A stretch of DNA of 5,245 nt, taken from assembly GCA_002720125.1 (NCBI GenBank), contig PBGQ01000023.1, positions 27,503 through 32,747 of the forward strand, given 5' to 3'. Shown here piece by piece: positions 1-5,245 of this stretch (position 1 is its first letter; each line of letters begins with the position of its first letter). Source of the stretch: Rickettsiales bacterium (GTDB taxonomy: Bacteria; Pseudomonadota; Alphaproteobacteria; TMED109). The translations under genes and the position numbers were made by a program. The notes beneath the pieces are model-generated. The model had not been told where the DNA came from and made no database searches. It was given only the letters and a program-made list of their open reading frames with translations.

Positions 1-539
1 ATTCTTCTAAATTTTTGTAAAGTAAGATTAAAGTTTTCATTCTCTGCCTCCAAGTCTAAAAATTGTCCTGCCAACATACCATCTGAACCTATAGATTGTG
101 CAAGATTATTTATTAATTTTGTTTTACATTTATTACTTACTTTAAATGATTTTGTTGTCATTAATTGAAAAGCATAAATTAACAATGATGAGCCACCCAA
201 TAATGCATTGGCCTCATTAAATGCTATATGTACTGTAGGCTTTCCTCTTCTTAAATTGTCATTGTCCATACATGGTAAATCGTCGTATATAAGCGAAAAG
301 CTATGGGTCATTTCTATTGCCATACTTGGGTATTTATAGATTGATGGGTTTACTTTATATATTTTTGCCACTTCAGACAGCAGGAAAGGCCTTATTCTCT
401 TACCTCCATTTAATACAGAATAAGTCATAACTTCATTTAAAATCTTTGGACCTTTTAATTTATTAAATACAATCTTTAACTCTTTTTCGATAAACTTTTT
501 ATGTCTAAGAATCTTTTTTTCTAAATCATTATTATTCAT
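1..539 (-). CDS. ispA: Farnesyl/geranyl diphosphate synthase (short-chain trans-prenyltransferase), N-terminal part
   Basis: The frame is open from the ATG at 539 to the left edge, giving the first 179 residues of a protein normally near 290; the C-terminus, with the second Asp-rich motif, lies outside. The enzyme condenses isopentenyl diphosphate with DMAPP/GPP to make farnesyl diphosphate in the cytoplasm, feeding undecaprenyl phosphate and quinone side chains. Visible family marks: NGGKRIRP (44-51, diphosphate-binding Lys/Arg), the first Asp-rich motif DDLPCMD (86-92, Mg2+ binding) with the two-residue insertion (LP) typical of bacterial FPP synthases, RRGKPT (97-102), and GMLAGQFLDLEAE (154-166). 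One oddity: the usual AGDALL motif reads GGSSLL, so a widely conserved Asp is Ser117. It starts 14 bases after the xseB stop with no clear Shine-Dalgarno sequence, so it is probably read through from xseB. The pairing with xseB is the common dxs-ispA-xseB arrangement; dxs would be expected further left. Confidence 0.93.
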   Translation of the reverse strand, partial: MNNNDLEKKILRHKKFIEKELKIVFNKLKGPKILNEVMTYSVLNGGKRIRPFLLSEVAKIYKVNPSIYKYPSMAIEMTHSFSLIYDDLPCMDNDNLRRGKPTVHIAFNEANALLGGSSLLIYAFQLMTTKSFKVSNKCKTKLINNLAQSIGSDGMLAGQFLDLEAENENFNLTLQKFRR

Positions 540-553
540 CGTTTATATTGTAA

Positions 554-769
554 TTATACCTTTTCCAAATCATCTGGCTTTATCTTTTCAACTCTTTCTT
601 TTGCATTTTTTAATTTCTCTTCACAAATATTTTTTAGCACTACACCTTTTTCATAGGCATTTATTGCTTTTTCTAGGTCAAGATCTCCATTATTTAATTC
701 TTCAACAATTTTTTCCAAATCTTTCATAGCTTCTTCAAAAGAAATATCTTTTTTCTTGTTTTCATTCAT
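554..769 (-). CDS. xseB: Exodeoxyribonuclease VII small subunit
   Basis: This 71-residue protein is close to the usual 60-85 for the family. It is the small subunit of exonuclease VII, which binds in several copies to the large catalytic subunit XseA and supports degradation of single-stranded DNA into oligonucleotides. The family domain covers about residues 10-63: SFEEAMKDLEKIVEEL followed by the hallmark GDLDLEKAINAYEKG (28-42) and a second charged helix (LKNICEEKLKNAKERVEKI). The pattern is an all-helical hairpin with heptad-like leucines. The start is the ATG at 769, preceded by AAGGA at 779-783 with nine bases between. It lies 21 bases after the MotB-like stop and 14 before ispA. xseA is not in this window, as is usual since xseB tends to sit with ispA/dxs instead. 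Confidence 0.95.
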   Translation of the reverse strand: MNENKKKDISFEEAMKDLEKIVEELNNGDLDLEKAINAYEKGVVLKNICEEKLKNAKERVEKIKPDDLEKV

Positions 770-778
770 TTACATTAT

Positions 779-783
779 TCCTT
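779..783 (-). promoter_or_regulatory. Ribosome binding site for xseB
   Basis: On the minus strand the sequence reads AAGGA, nine bases before the xseB ATG at 769. A start-stop pair ATG TAA (775-770) lies between it and the real start. Confidence 0.6.
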
Positions 784-790
784 TTATTAA

Positions 791-1849
791 TTATGGTTGA
801 GTTAGTTTTAATTCTATTCTTCTGTTTTTTTCTCTGTTTTTGCTTGTATTATTTGGGAATAGAGGCCTATGTTCTCCATAACCTGCAACATTTATTTTTT
901 TAGACTCAATTCCATTCTTAATCATAATCTTAGCTACTGATATTGCCCTTGCAGTAGAAAGCTCCCAATTCGACGGGTGCACTAAATTAGAAATAGGAAC
1001 ATTGTCTGTATGCCCTTCAACTTGTAAAAGCCAATCAATATTACTAGGAATTTTAGCTGTGATAGATTTTAAAATATTTGTTATTTCAACTATTTTAATA
1101 GTTCCTTTTTTCTCTAAAGAAGCAGAACCAGATTTAAATAAAATTTCTGATTGCAAAACAAAACGGTCTCCTACAATAATAATTTCTTTTTCATCACCAA
1201 TAATACTTTTTAGTTTTCCAAAAAATTCTGATCTGTATTCTGTTAGTTCGCCTATTTTTTTACTTAGAGCTAGGTCTAGTTTATTGTTCAAACTTTCTAC
1301 TTCTATTTCCTTATCCTTTACTTGTCCCATACTTAGGGATAGCGCATTTTGCAAATCTAATAATTTTTTATTTAATTGTTTAACATTAGTATTTAATGTA
1401 ACTAAATCTGCACTAAGTTCCTTATTAATTTTTCTTTCACTTTCTAAGGACAGTTTCTCTAAACCTAATTGATCAAATAAACTCTGCACCTTTGATTCTA
1501 GTTCTCTTAGGTTTAATTTATACTTTTTATTTAAATCTTTTTCCTGAAGATAATCTTTTTCTGTTTTTTGTTTATCTATATTTAGTTTTTCTAACTCTTT
1601 ATTTAAGTCGGACAACAAATCTGATAATTTTGCTTTCTGTAATTTATTGTCTTCTAAATCTTTATCTAATTTAAAAAGTTGATTTTTTAAACTTTCTAAG
1701 GCTATATTTTTTCCTGAAAGTACTTGGGTTAAAAAAGTTTGCGACACCATAAAAAGTGCTAATAAAAAAACAAAAACTAACAATAGAGTAGATATAGCAT
1801 CAACAAACCCTGGCCAAATATTTATTGAACTAGGAGATCTTCTTTTCAT
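791..1849 (-). CDS. MotB/OmpA-family peptidoglycan-binding partner of a proton channel, with long coiled coil
   Basis: The 352-residue protein has three parts. A short cytoplasmic N-terminus leads into one membrane helix (about 15-38) beginning PGFVDAISTLLLVFVFLLALF; Asp17 sits where MotB carries its proton-binding Asp. Residues about 45-205 are Leu/Lys/Glu-rich heptads with no Pro, a predicted periplasmic coiled coil. Residues about 220-350 form an OmpA C-terminal domain with VEGHTDN (277-283), NWELSTARA (294-302), VAGYGEHRP (321-329) and NREKNRRIEL (338-347), which keeps the Asp and Arg that bind diaminopimelate in this family. It most likely anchors the MotA/TolQ-like channel encoded just upstream to the cell wall and carries its proton path. 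The start at 1849 is nine bases after that gene's stop, with GAGGA overlapping the stop codon. It is longer than flagellar MotB or ExbD/TolR because of the coiled coil. Substrate or mechanical role is unknown. Confidence 0.88.
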   Translation of the reverse strand: MKRRSPSSINIWPGFVDAISTLLLVFVFLLALFMVSQTFLTQVLSGKNIALESLKNQLFKLDKDLEDNKLQKAKLSDLLSDLNKELEKLNIDKQKTEKDYLQEKDLNKKYKLNLRELESKVQSLFDQLGLEKLSLESERKINKELSADLVTLNTNVKQLNKKLLDLQNALSLSMGQVKDKEIEVESLNNKLDLALSKKIGELTEYRSEFFGKLKSIIGDEKEIIIVGDRFVLQSEILFKSGSASLEKKGTIKIVEITNILKSITAKIPSNIDWLLQVEGHTDNVPISNLVHPSNWELSTARAISVAKIMIKNGIESKKINVAGYGEHRPLFPNNTSKNREKNRRIELKLTQP

Positions 1850-1855
1850 TGTCAG

Positions 1856-1860
1856 TCCTC
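1856..1860 (-). promoter_or_regulatory. Ribosome binding site of the MotB-like gene, overlapping the upstream stop
   Basis: The minus strand reads TGAGGACTGACA before the ATG at 1849. GAGGA is six bases from the start and its GA are the last two bases of the TGA stop of the MotA-like gene. Ribosomes finishing the first gene are thus placed at the start of the second, fitting two subunits of one complex. Confidence 0.7.
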
Positions 1861-2893
1861 ATTTTTTTATTAATGCTATTGTTTTAGTTAATAGCTTTAT
1901 TTCTTTAGAAAGTTCTTCTGAAAATTCTGAGTTGTTTTTTTTTATTTGATCTTTTAGTTCTAGCAATGAATTATCAATATTTCTAATATGCTCTAGATTG
2001 CTAATTGCTGTTTGATTAGATTGATTAAGTCTAAAATCTATTTCGTCATTAATTTTAGATAAGACGTTTACCGATTTTGCAAATACATCTTCCAAACTTT
2101 TTCTACTATTTTCATTCTTTTCAAATAGTTCTGACATTTTATTTAATCCCTCTATAGTCTGGCCTATAAGTGCTTCTAAGTAAATACTACTAGATCTAGG
2201 TTCATCACTGTCAAAATCATTATTAATATTTTTTAATTTTCTATTTAAATTATCAAGAAAATCGTTTTGGGCACGAGAGAGCTGCAAATCTATAAATCCC
2301 AAACACAAAGATCCGCTTAAACCAAAGAGAGATGAAGAAAAAGCTGTTCCCATACCAGACATTGGGTTTTTAATACCTTCTTTAAGAGCCATAAAGGTTG
2401 ACAAGACATCTCCTTCTTCAACATTTAAGTTAGATATAGTGTCTCCCACTGAGTTTATAGTAGAAAGAAGCCCCCAGAAGGTACCCAACAATCCTAAAAA
2501 AACTAGAACAGCAATAAGGTACTTATTTATTTCCCTATCCGACTCTAACTTAAAAGCTACCTCTTCTATATTTTTTTTCCAATTAAAATATTTATTTACA
2601 TCATTCTTAATTTTGAGGTTATCTATAATATCTAATATAAAATTTGGCTTTGCAGATGAACTAGTTGTTCTATTAGCAATAATTTCGTTTAATAAAAAAG
2701 CATCTCTTTTTAAAAGTAAAATACCTCTTACAGAGAAAAAAGAGCCTATGATAAAAACAATTATTATTACAGCATTTAACTCTGCATTATGAAAGAAACC
2801 TGTCTCAAGTTTTGCATAGTTATAAAATATAAAAATAGAAATTAGCGCGAGAAAAAAAATTATTCTAATTAAATATTTTTTATAATCTTGCAT
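1859..2893 (-). CDS. MotA/TolQ/ExbB-family proton channel subunit
   Basis: This 344-residue inner-membrane protein has four predicted helices: about 7-26, 40-61, 124-147 and 178-202. Basic residues at 5-10 and 56-63 place the N-terminus, the 62-123 loop and the C-terminal tail in the cytoplasm, the MotA topology. The core helices carry the family signatures LVFLGLLGTFWGLLSTI (130-146) and PMSGMGTAFSSSLFGLSG (177-194), with the small and Thr/Ser residues that line the channel. Residues 203-344 are charged, low in Pro and mostly helical, probably a coiled-coil tail. It should form a pentamer around a dimer of the MotB-like protein and couple proton flow to movement or work at the cell wall. No flagellar gene is nearby, so a flagellar role is not supported. 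The ATG at 2893 follows a 66-base gap and has only a weak purine stretch before it. Its two-gene layout and helical tail resemble ZorA of Zorya defence, but no ZorC/D/E is present. Confidence 0.87.
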   Translation of the reverse strand: MQDYKKYLIRIIFFLALISIFIFYNYAKLETGFFHNAELNAVIIIVFIIGSFFSVRGILLLKRDAFLLNEIIANRTTSSSAKPNFILDIIDNLKIKNDVNKYFNWKKNIEEVAFKLESDREINKYLIAVLVFLGLLGTFWGLLSTINSVGDTISNLNVEEGDVLSTFMALKEGIKNPMSGMGTAFSSSLFGLSGSLCLGFIDLQLSRAQNDFLDNLNRKLKNINNDFDSDEPRSSSIYLEALIGQTIEGLNKMSELFEKNENSRKSLEDVFAKSVNVLSKINDEIDFRLNQSNQTAISNLEHIRNIDNSLLELKDQIKKNNSEFSEELSKEIKLLTKTIALIKK

Positions 2894-2959
2894 ATCTTAA
2901 TAATACTACAATAAACGAAGTAACTAAATAACTTTTTATAACATTAACTGATATGAAGT
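2894..2959 (-). other. 66-base intergenic gap before the MotA-like gene
   Basis: This is the longest gap in the window. It is nearly all A/T and holds no open frame, no stable inverted repeat followed by a T-run, and no convincing -35/-10 pair. TATAAA and TATTAT occur, but such strings are expected by chance at this composition. A second promoter here is possible but not shown. Confidence 0.4.
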
Positions 2960-3640
2960 TTAATCTACATCTAAAATTAATATATCCTGACTTTCTTGAT
3001 TAGAATCTTCAGCACCCAATGCCTTTACAAAAACCTTTGTGTTTAAAAAGCCTTCTTCCAACAATATATTTCTTACTTTCAGTGCCCTTGTCAAAGACAA
3101 TCTCCTTGCAAAACTAGTAGTTCTTTCCTTACTTTTAGAGGAGTAAGATCTTAATGTAATTCTACGGTTTTTATCTATTTCTCTAATATTTATATAAAAC
3201 TGCTTTAAAGTAACATCGTCTACATCTGAGCTATCTGGTAAGTAAAAAATCTTAATTTTTTTTTCTTTATTTGATGCTTTATTTTTTTCATATTTTTCTT
3301 TTATAATTTTTTTTTCTACACTTTCATCTTTAATAATTATTTGATCGTCTTTTTTTTCGCTTTCATTTCTTTGATCTTTTACTTTTTTAACTTTTTGAAT
3401 AGAATTTTCATCGACCTTGGTTTTTTCGTCTTGGATAGTTGTATTAATATTATTTTTGAAATTTGGTTTTACTAGTCTTGACTTAGGCCTGTTATTATTT
3501 AAATCATTCGAACTATTTTCTGTTTGTTTTTCTGATGCTAGCTTATAAGAATCTTTATTTGAATCATTAGAAAAAACAAAGGTAGACTTAATTAATAAAA
3601 AACTAATCAAAATATTATATCTCAGGAATCTAAAAGTCAT
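2960..3640 (-). CDS. Secreted Lys-rich protein with degenerate OmpA-like C-terminal domain
   Basis: The 226-residue protein opens with a signal-peptide-like stretch (Arg4 and Arg7, then a hydrophobic run 8-23 ending near FVFS), so it is probably exported to the periplasm. Residues about 25-128 are low-complexity, rich in Lys, Asn, Glu and Ser, and likely disordered. Residues about 129-226 look like an OmpA/MotB fold: a strand IKIFYLPDSS, then RITLRSYSS, the helix FARRLSLTRALKVRNILLEE (177-196) matching the family LSxxRAxxVxxxL pattern with Arg185, and KVFVKALG (202-209). The usual GHTD and NRRVE motifs are missing, so wall binding is doubtful. Its ATG overlaps the stop of the phosphatase-like gene (ATGA), and the channel pair follows, suggesting an accessory periplasmic part of that complex. 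I recall similar proteins with SRRLSLxRA motifs at this place in other alphaproteobacteria; function is unknown. Confidence 0.72.
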   Translation of the reverse strand: MTFRFLRYNILISFLLIKSTFVFSNDSNKDSYKLASEKQTENSSNDLNNNRPKSRLVKPNFKNNINTTIQDEKTKVDENSIQKVKKVKDQRNESEKKDDQIIIKDESVEKKIIKEKYEKNKASNKEKKIKIFYLPDSSDVDDVTLKQFYINIREIDKNRRITLRSYSSKSKERTTSFARRLSLTRALKVRNILLEEGFLNTKVFVKALGAEDSNQESQDILILDVD

Positions 3641-4395
3641 ACAATATTACTTTTTTTAATGATTTCAGATATTGCATTGTTACTATAAAAAAAAATATCA
3701 TCTAAATTTAACATTTCAGAACTAATCCCTCCTGCTTCTTTTAATAATAGAAGCCCAGGCTCAAAAGTATTTGAAGCAATTTTACTAATATAACAATCTA
3801 TTCTTCCAGAAGCAAGATTTGCAAAATCTAGGCTAATGCTTCCAAAAACTCTTGAAGCAATATCTTTATTTTTTAAAAAAATTTTTATATCTTTAATAAA
3901 GAGTTCATGGCTATCAAAGGCTAGCAAGGATTTTTGTAAGTCTTGGTTAGAGGAAATTCTCATTCTAAAGTTATTAGCGTATGCTCCTTTTCCTCTTTCT
4001 GCATAAAAAAGCTCATCTTTGATAGGATCATAAATTACAGTAGCATCTTGTTTACCTTTATTTATTAATGTTATCGAAATGGCAAAATAGCTAATGCCTT
4101 TTGCAAAATTAGATAATCCAGAAATAGGATTTACTAAAAAAAAACTTTTCTCTTCATTTATTTCGACATTGACTTTCTCGTAATCATAAAAGAAAAAGAT
4201 TTTCCATTCTGGTCGCGCTTTAGTCAGTTCTTTGAAAATAGTTTCTTTTACGTTTTTTAAGGACTTATTAACAAATATATTTATTTTAGATAAAGAGTTT
4301 TGTAGCTTCTCTAATTCGTTAAAATCTCTTCTTAAAGCCCTTGAGGCTTTTAAAACTGCATTGCTCATTATATTGATATTTGATGATTTTATCAT
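3637..4395 (-). CDS. Inositol-monophosphatase (SuhB)-family protein, apparently catalytically inactive
   Basis: The 252-residue product has the normal length (about 250-270). Its fold marks are clear: ISYFAISITL (101-110), VIYDPIKDELFYAERGKGAYAN (120-141), GSISLDFANLASGRID (185-200) and LLLLKEAGG (215-223). Active enzymes use Mg2+ held by Glu-Glu, DPxDGTxNF and WD motifs to hydrolyse inositol or related phosphates. Here the second motif is NPISGLSNF (89-97), so both Asp are Asn89 and Ser92 and the Thr is Leu94; the Glu-Glu position is Phe/Tyr (69-70); the WD is Asn209-Thr210; and the DFVTxxD region reads IFVNKSL. Hydrolysis is therefore unlikely. I chose the ATG at 4395, which overlaps the efp TGA by one base (TGATG); a TTG one codon earlier (4398) is possible. 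No Shine-Dalgarno sequence is seen, so translation is probably coupled to efp. E. coli SuhB has a non-catalytic role in rRNA antitermination, but a link to this paralogue is speculation. Confidence 0.85.
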   Translation of the reverse strand: MIKSSNINIMSNAVLKASRALRRDFNELEKLQNSLSKINIFVNKSLKNVKETIFKELTKARPEWKIFFFYDYEKVNVEINEEKSFFLVNPISGLSNFAKGISYFAISITLINKGKQDATVIYDPIKDELFYAERGKGAYANNFRMRISSNQDLQKSLLAFDSHELFIKDIKIFLKNKDIASRVFGSISLDFANLASGRIDCYISKIASNTFEPGLLLLKEAGGISSEMLNLDDIFFYSNNAISEIIKKSNIV

Positions 4396-4961
4396 CAAGA
4401 TTTAGCTTTTTCAACGTAAGTCAAAGTAGAAGAAGAAATAATTATTTCTGTATTATTATCAATATGTCCTGGAACCATTACTTTAAATCCATTTGAGAGA
4501 ATTGCTGGCTTGAAAGATGAAGATGCTGTTTGACCTTTAATTACTGCTTCAGTTTCTATTACAGTTTCTTTTATATGCTCAGGCAATTTCACAGATACGG
4601 GTATTCCTTCTATGAACTCAATGGTAACAATCATGTTATCTTGTAAAAACAAACTGAGATCTCCTAAGATTTCTTTTAATAAGTTAATCTGTTCAAAGGT
4701 TTTAGTATCCATAAAATGGTAAGACGTATCATCTTTATAAGAAAATTGATATTCTTTACTTTCTACATATAACCTTTCTACACTCTCATTAGCTCTGAAT
4801 CTTTCATTTAACTTTGAACCATCTTTAGTATTTTTTAATTCTACCTGAGCAAAAGCACCACCTTTTCCTGGTTTTACCGATTGTGCTGCCACCACTTTCC
4901 AAGTAGAACTCTTATGCTCAATTATCATTCCTTGTTTTAAACTATTACCATTGATTTTCAT
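4395..4961 (-). CDS. efp: Translation elongation factor P
   Basis: EF-P binds between the P and E sites of the ribosome and relieves stalling at consecutive prolines. The 188-residue length matches the family exactly. Domain I (about 1-64, KOW-like) carries the tip loop VKPGKGGAF with Lys33, the position modified in E. coli (Lys34) by EpmA/EpmB; which modification system is used here cannot be seen. Domain II (about 66-126) contains the family pattern YHFMDTKTFEQI, and domain III (about 130-186) has the typical GQTASSSFKPAILSNGFKVMVPGHI and ends YVEKAKS. Nothing looks degraded. The ATG at 4961 has GGAG five bases upstream and lies 33 bases after thiE. Its stop overlaps the next start by one base. 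efp followed by an inositol-monophosphatase gene is a recurrent alphaproteobacterial arrangement as I recall it. Confidence 0.97.
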   Translation of the reverse strand: MKINGNSLKQGMIIEHKSSTWKVVAAQSVKPGKGGAFAQVELKNTKDGSKLNERFRANESVERLYVESKEYQFSYKDDTSYHFMDTKTFEQINLLKEILGDLSLFLQDNMIVTIEFIEGIPVSVKLPEHIKETVIETEAVIKGQTASSSFKPAILSNGFKVMVPGHIDNNTEIIISSSTLTYVEKAKS

Positions 4962-4966
4962 GTATA

Positions 4967-4970
4967 CTCC
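4967..4970 (-). promoter_or_regulatory. Ribosome binding site for efp
   Basis: The minus strand reads GGAGTATAC directly before the efp ATG, so GGAG sits five bases upstream. It is among the clearest ribosome binding sites in the window and supports independent, strong initiation of efp. Confidence 0.7.
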
Positions 4971-4994
4971 AAATAAAAAGACCTTAATGTTTAA

Positions 4995-5245
4995 CTAATA
5001 ATTGTCAATTATGTTTTTAAACTTTTTTAGATATTCAGATGGACCGACTCTTGATCTCCATACAGCAGAGGATAATGCATAAAAATCTAAATTTAATTTA
5101 CTTATTTTCTTGAAGTTTTTAATATTTATACCTCCTATACCTACTACAGGAACCCTTTTAAAATTTATCCATCTTCTTATCTGATTTTTATTTATTTTTT
5201 TATAATTTTTTTTTGTCTCTGTTTTAAAAAAAGATCCAAAAGCAA
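4995..5245 (-). CDS. thiE: Thiamine-phosphate synthase, C-terminal part
   Basis: Reading the minus strand from the right edge gives 82 residues to a TAG at 4997-4995; the N-terminal part, more than half of a protein near 200 residues, is outside. ThiE joins HMP diphosphate and HET phosphate to make thiamine phosphate in the cytoplasm on a TIM barrel. Visible marks are AFGSFFKTETKKN (the family G-x-x-F-x-T-x-TK phosphate/diphosphate loop, in the AFGAFF form common in alphaproteobacteria), VPVVGIGGIN (IGGI, phosphate-binding loop) and FYALSSAVW (the last barrel strand, equivalent to VSAI). The C-terminus GPSEYLKKFKNIIDNY ends normally. The segment between the first two motifs is strongly Lys/Asn-rich, in line with the AT-rich genome. 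Another (beta/alpha)8 phosphate-binding enzyme is unlikely given three motifs in order. efp follows after 33 bases. Confidence 0.85.
   Translation of the reverse strand, partial: AFGSFFKTETKKNYKKINKNQIRRWINFKRVPVVGIGGINIKNFKKISKLNLDFYALSSAVWRSRVGPSEYLKKFKNIIDNY

Noticed and set aside
1002..1472. Plus-strand open frame of 156 codons
   Set aside because: It lies wholly opposite the MotB-like gene, is Ser/Phe/Leu-rich as expected for the antisense of a Lys/Glu coiled coil, and has no recognisable family motif.
1492..1674. Plus-strand open frame of 60 codons that looks like a membrane peptide
   Set aside because: Its hydrophobicity is the mirror of the Lys/Glu/Asp-rich coiled coil on the minus strand. 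It has no independent support.
2439..2792. Plus-strand open frame of 117 codons
   Set aside because: It is antisense to the membrane core of the MotA-like gene, which has clear family motifs in its own frame.
791..2893. Possible Zorya-type anti-phage system (ZorA/ZorB-like channel with helical tail and OmpA anchor)
   Set aside because: No ZorC, ZorD or ZorE effector gene is adjacent. The neighbours are housekeeping genes in a conserved-looking alphaproteobacterial order, and base composition does not change.
2894..2959. Promoter or terminator in the 66-base gap
   Set aside because: TATAAA and TATTAT strings have no good -35 partner (the best, TTAAAC, matches about half). The only inverted repeat has a four-pair stem. 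Both are expected by chance in such AT-rich DNA.
3250..3560. Runs of T (A on the coding strand) suggesting terminators or phase variation tracts
   Set aside because: They encode Lys-rich stretches inside an intact frame. No hairpin precedes them, and similar runs occur throughout the window.

Overview
The window is very AT-rich (by eye well under 30% G+C) and carries eight genes, all on the minus strand and tightly packed. It looks like a streamlined, probably marine, alphaproteobacterium of the Pelagibacterales (SAR11)-like type. This rests on base composition, short intergenic gaps, the ThiE variant, and a gene order (thiE, efp, inositol-monophosphatase-like, OmpA-like, MotA/TolQ-like, MotB/OmpA-like) that I recall from alphaproteobacterial genomes. 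The taxonomic placement is inference; no rRNA or marker search was possible.

In the direction of transcription (right to left): the C-terminal end of thiE (thiamine-phosphate synthase; its N-terminus lies beyond base 5245); efp (elongation factor P); an inositol-monophosphatase/SuhB-family protein whose catalytic metal-binding motifs appear to be lost; a secreted Lys-rich protein with a degenerate OmpA-like C-terminal domain; a four-helix MotA/TolQ/ExbB-family channel subunit with a long helical tail; its partner, a MotB/OmpA-type protein with one membrane helix, about 160 residues of coiled coil and a peptidoglycan-binding domain; xseB (exonuclease VII small subunit); and the N-terminal 179 residues of ispA (farnesyl/geranyl diphosphate synthase), which runs off the left edge.

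Neighbouring genes are joined by short overlaps (TGATG between efp and the phosphatase-like gene, ATGA between that and the OmpA-like gene) or gaps of 9 to 33 bases. The one larger gap is 66 bases, before the MotA-like gene. This suggests one long transcript or two. Three functional groups share it: translation (efp), a probable proton-driven envelope machine (the OmpA-like, MotA-like and MotB-like genes), and DNA repair plus isoprenoid supply (xseB, ispA). No flagellar gene is present, so the channel pair is more likely an envelope-energising or force-transducing complex than a flagellar stator.

The observation most worth following is the phosphatase-like protein. Its fold signatures and reading frame are intact, yet the two aspartates of the DPxDGTxNF motif, the EE motif and the C-terminal WD aspartate are all replaced. 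This implies a retained non-catalytic protein. I found no CRISPR array, mobile element, RNA gene or convincing terminator.
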